From the NCBI RefSeq assembly GCF_025837155.1, contig NZ_CP107549.1, positions 1,116,001-1,180,000 of the forward strand: DNA of 64,000 nucleotides, read 5' to 3'. The notes beneath the pieces are model-generated. The model had not been told where the DNA came from. It ran no database searches and saw nothing but the letters and a program-made list of their open reading frames with translations. Source of the stretch: Pseudomonas sp. Z8(2022) (GTDB lineage: Bacteria; Pseudomonadota; Gammaproteobacteria; Pseudomonadales; Pseudomonadaceae). The first letter of the stretch is position 1, and each line of letters opens with the position of its first letter. Made by a program: the position numbers and the translations under genes. Below, in pieces: positions 61,864-64,000 of this stretch.

Positions 61864-62295
61864 ATGAAACACGTAGCCTACGCCGCCGCTTTCTCCGCTC
61901 TCGCCCTGCTGACTGGTTGCGCCAGCCAGAACGTTAGCCAGCCGACTCTGCCCCTGGGTGGCAATGTCGACACTAACCTGAAAGCGGACGTCAAGGTTGG
62001 CGAATCCATCTCTGGTCAATCTTCGGTGAACATCCTGTTCGGTGTGTTCAAGCTGGGTGGTGACACTCAGTTCGCCGATGGCGTGACCTACGGTGGTGGC
62101 GAAGGTGGTTTCGCGCTGGGTCTCGACCCGGTTGCTTCCGCCAAGTCTGCAGCGGCCTACAAGGCGGTCAAAGCCTCGAACGCTGATGTAATTGTCGCCC
62201 CGCGTTACGAAGTGAACGTTCAGGACTACTTCGTATACAAGACTGTCAACGTCAACGTTACAGGCAAGAAGGGTACCGTGACCTCCATCCGTTAA
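61864..62295 (+). CDS. small hypothetical lipoprotein
   Basis: A 143-residue lipoprotein. The signal peptide MKHVAYAAAFSALALLTGC ends in lipobox LTGC (Cys19), and ASQN follows, so outer-membrane sorting is expected. The mature protein has Gly-rich beta-like repeats (DTQFADGVTYGGGEGGFALG) and an ending of alternating Val/Asn/Thr (VNVNVTGKKGTVTSIR) typical of TRL-like or surface-exposed beta proteins. ATG 61864 has a strong CAAAGGAGTTTTGC ribosome-binding site, suggesting high expression. No family assigned. Confidence 0.82.
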   Translation: MKHVAYAAAFSALALLTGCASQNVSQPTLPLGGNVDTNLKADVKVGESISGQSSVNILFGVFKLGGDTQFADGVTYGGGEGGFALGLDPVASAKSAAAYKAVKASNADVIVAPRYEVNVQDYFVYKTVNVNVTGKKGTVTSIR

Positions 62296-62437
62296 TCGGA
62301 TCGTCGCGCGTGAATCGGCTGGCATGATGCCTGCCGATTCATGAGACGAACGCTGCTGGTGTCGTCTCCGGGCTCGGCTCATAGTTCATGACCTGCGACC
62401 TGACCGGTCGTCTCGGATCAGAACAAGAGGCCAGGCC

Positions 62438-64000
62438 ATGACCAAGTCCCTCCATTACCGTGCGTGCCATCTGTGCGAAGCCATCTGCGGCCTCGCCATC
62501 GAAACCGAAACCCAGGCTGACGGCAGCACGCAGATTCGCTCGATCAAGGGCGATCCCCTGGACAGTTTCAGCCGTGGCCATATCTGCCCCAAGGCGGTGG
62601 CGCTGCAGGATATCCAGAATGATCCGGACCGTATTCGCCAGCCCATGCGCCGCATTGGCGAGCAGTGGCAGGCAATCGACTGGGATGAGGCATTCGTGCT
62701 GGTGGCCGAGCGCCTGAGCGCGATCCAGGCCGAACACGGGCAGCACGCGGTGGCCATTTATCAGGGCAACCCCAGCGTGCACAACTATGGCCTGATGACC
62801 CACAGCAACTACTTTCTTGGCCAGCTGAAAACCCGCAATCGCTTCTCCGCGACTTCGGTCGACCAGTTGCCGCACCATCTGACCAGCCATCTGATGTACG
62901 GCCACGGCCTGCTGATCCCGATTCCCGATATCGATCACACCGATTTCATACTGATCCTCGGCGGCAATCCGCTGGCCTCCAATGGCAGCATCATGACTGT
63001 GCCGGACGTGGAAAAACGCCTGAAAGCGATCCAGGCCCGAGGGGGCAAGCTGGTGGTGGTCGACCCGCGGCGCAGCGAAACCGCGGCCATTGCCGACCAG
63101 CATCTGTTCGTACGGCCGGGCGGGGATGCCGCACTGCTGCTGGCGCTACTGAATACGCTGTTCGAAGAGGGCCTGACCCGTGACAGCCATCTGCCGGTTG
63201 AGGGACTGGAGCCGGTGCGCGTGGCGATCGCCGAATTTCATGCCGAGGCGATGAGCGTGCGCTGTGGTGTGCCGGCCGACACCATTCGCCAGTTGGCGCG
63301 TGATTTTGCCGCAGCCGACAAGGCGGTCTGCTATGGCCGTATGGGGGTATCCACTCAGGCCTTCGGCACCTTGTGTCAGTGGCTGGTGCAGCTGATCAAT
63401 CTGGTGACCGGCAATCTGGATCGCGTTGGCGGCGCGCTTTGCACCTCGCCGGCGGTGGACCTGGTGGCGAGCACCTCCGGTGGCCATTTCAACCGCTGGC
63501 AGAGCCGGGTGTCCGGCCTGCCGGAATACGGTGGCGAACTGCCGGTCTCGGCGCTGGCCGAAGAGATGCTCACCCCCGGCGAAGGGCAGGTCCGCGCGCT
63601 GGTGACAGTGGCCGGCAATCCGGTGCTGTCGACGCCCAACGGACGCCAGCTGGAACGGGCACTGGACGGCCTTGAGTTCATGCTCTCGGTGGATTTCTAC
63701 ATCAACGAGACCACCCGTTACGCCGACCTGATCCTGCCGCCGACCGCGCCGCTGGAGCACGATCATTACGACACCACCTTCAACGTATTTGCGGTGCGCA
63801 ATGTCACCCGTTTCAACGAGGCTGTGCTGGCCAAGCCGGACGGTGCGCTGCATGACTGGGAAATCTTCGTCGGTCTGGCCAGGGCCTTCGCCGCGCGCAA
63901 CAACCTCGAGCTGAAACCGACTCTGGCCCCCGAGCAGATGATCGACATGGGCCTGCGCTTCGGCACCTATGGTGACCGCAGCGCGCACAAGCTCAGCCTG
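62438..64000 (+). CDS. molybdopterin-dependent oxidoreductase, 3' truncated by window edge
   Basis: First 521 codons of a large DMSO-reductase-family enzyme. An N-terminal 4Fe-4S motif has Cys10, Cys13, Cys17 and Cys50 (ACHLCEAICG ... RGHICPKA). Molybdopterin-dinucleotide-binding segments follow: GGNPLASNGSIMTVPD, LVVVDPRRSETAAIADQHLF, VRPGGDAALLLALLNTLF and TVAGNPVLSTPNGRQLERAL. No twin-arginine signal is present, so it is probably cytoplasmic, like assimilatory nitrate reductase or certain formate dehydrogenases. Substrate cannot be set. ATG 62438 has AACAAGAGG upstream. The C-terminal domain is missing. Confidence 0.85.
   Translation, partial: MTKSLHYRACHLCEAICGLAIETETQADGSTQIRSIKGDPLDSFSRGHICPKAVALQDIQNDPDRIRQPMRRIGEQWQAIDWDEAFVLVAERLSAIQAEHGQHAVAIYQGNPSVHNYGLMTHSNYFLGQLKTRNRFSATSVDQLPHHLTSHLMYGHGLLIPIPDIDHTDFILILGGNPLASNGSIMTVPDVEKRLKAIQARGGKLVVVDPRRSETAAIADQHLFVRPGGDAALLLALLNTLFEEGLTRDSHLPVEGLEPVRVAIAEFHAEAMSVRCGVPADTIRQLARDFAAADKAVCYGRMGVSTQAFGTLCQWLVQLINLVTGNLDRVGGALCTSPAVDLVASTSGGHFNRWQSRVSGLPEYGGELPVSALAEEMLTPGEGQVRALVTVAGNPVLSTPNGRQLERALDGLEFMLSVDFYINETTRYADLILPPTAPLEHDHYDTTFNVFAVRNVTRFNEAVLAKPDGALHDWEIFVGLARAFAARNNLELKPTLAPEQMIDMGLRFGTYGDRSAHKLSL

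Overview
The window is high-GC, gene-dense chromosome from a gamma-proteobacterium, almost certainly a Pseudomonas. The evidence is the protein sequences and local gene orders such as xerD-dsbC-hom-thrC, prfB-lysS-TetR, ppc/adk/tsaB, rsmJ-mexL-mexJK, glpR-glpD and an orphan ABC ATPase next to argF. The repeats at 43341-43607 and 41523-41655 recall the P. mendocina/oleovorans group, but that placement is inference. I saw no rRNA or tRNA genes, CRISPR array, prophage or complete insertion sequence. Most genes look like vertically inherited core genome.

Layout. 1-5.6 kb: end of rplS, a hotdog thioesterase, xerD, dsbC and the threonine genes hom-thrC. 5.6-8.0 kb, minus strand: a ChoD-like GMC oxidoreductase and small unknown genes. 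8.3-19.5 kb: one eight-gene co-directional cluster encoding an RHH-like/DUF2170 (YjfI) protein, PspA/IM30, YqiJ, a YqiK flotillin, a TerB-like protein, a 1746-residue AAA-type ATPase, a rhomboid protease and a phospholipase D-type protein. This looks like an envelope or membrane-damage response module and is the most interesting part of the window. A 10-bp perfect inverted repeat lies just before its first gene. 19.6-31 kb: yaeQ, recJ, a DUF533 protein, a SulP transporter, a second GMC oxidoreductase, a diguanylate cyclase, prfB (with its programmed +1 frameshift) and lysS. The order xerD-dsbC...recJ...prfB-lysS matches the contiguous E. coli block, with other genes placed inside it.

31-38.6 kb: a TetR regulator, a lipoprotein, a DUF1704 metallopeptidase-like protein, a Bax-inhibitor-1-like membrane protein, an AIM24-like protein, a lipoprotein hydrolase, and a pair of DUF4398 lipoproteins, one with an OmpA domain. 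38.7-48.2 kb: ppc, adk, a periplasmic HAD acid phosphatase, a 267-bp MITE-like element abutting the phosphatase stop codon, tsaB, DUF72, extensin-like and EF-hand-like genes, and rsmJ. 48.2-53.2 kb: mexL divergent from the mexJ-mexK RND efflux genes. 53.2-58.6 kb: bfrB and the glycerol-3-phosphate genes glpD and glpR, divergent from ybaK-glpK, with GlpR-like boxes and no glpF in the expected place. 58.7-64 kb: a PhzF-family protein, an ABC ATPase overlapping argF, a small lipoprotein and the start of a molybdopterin oxidoreductase cut by the window end.

Start codons were chosen from ribosome-binding sites and family length where these could be judged. All function calls rest on reading the translated sequence; no database search was run.
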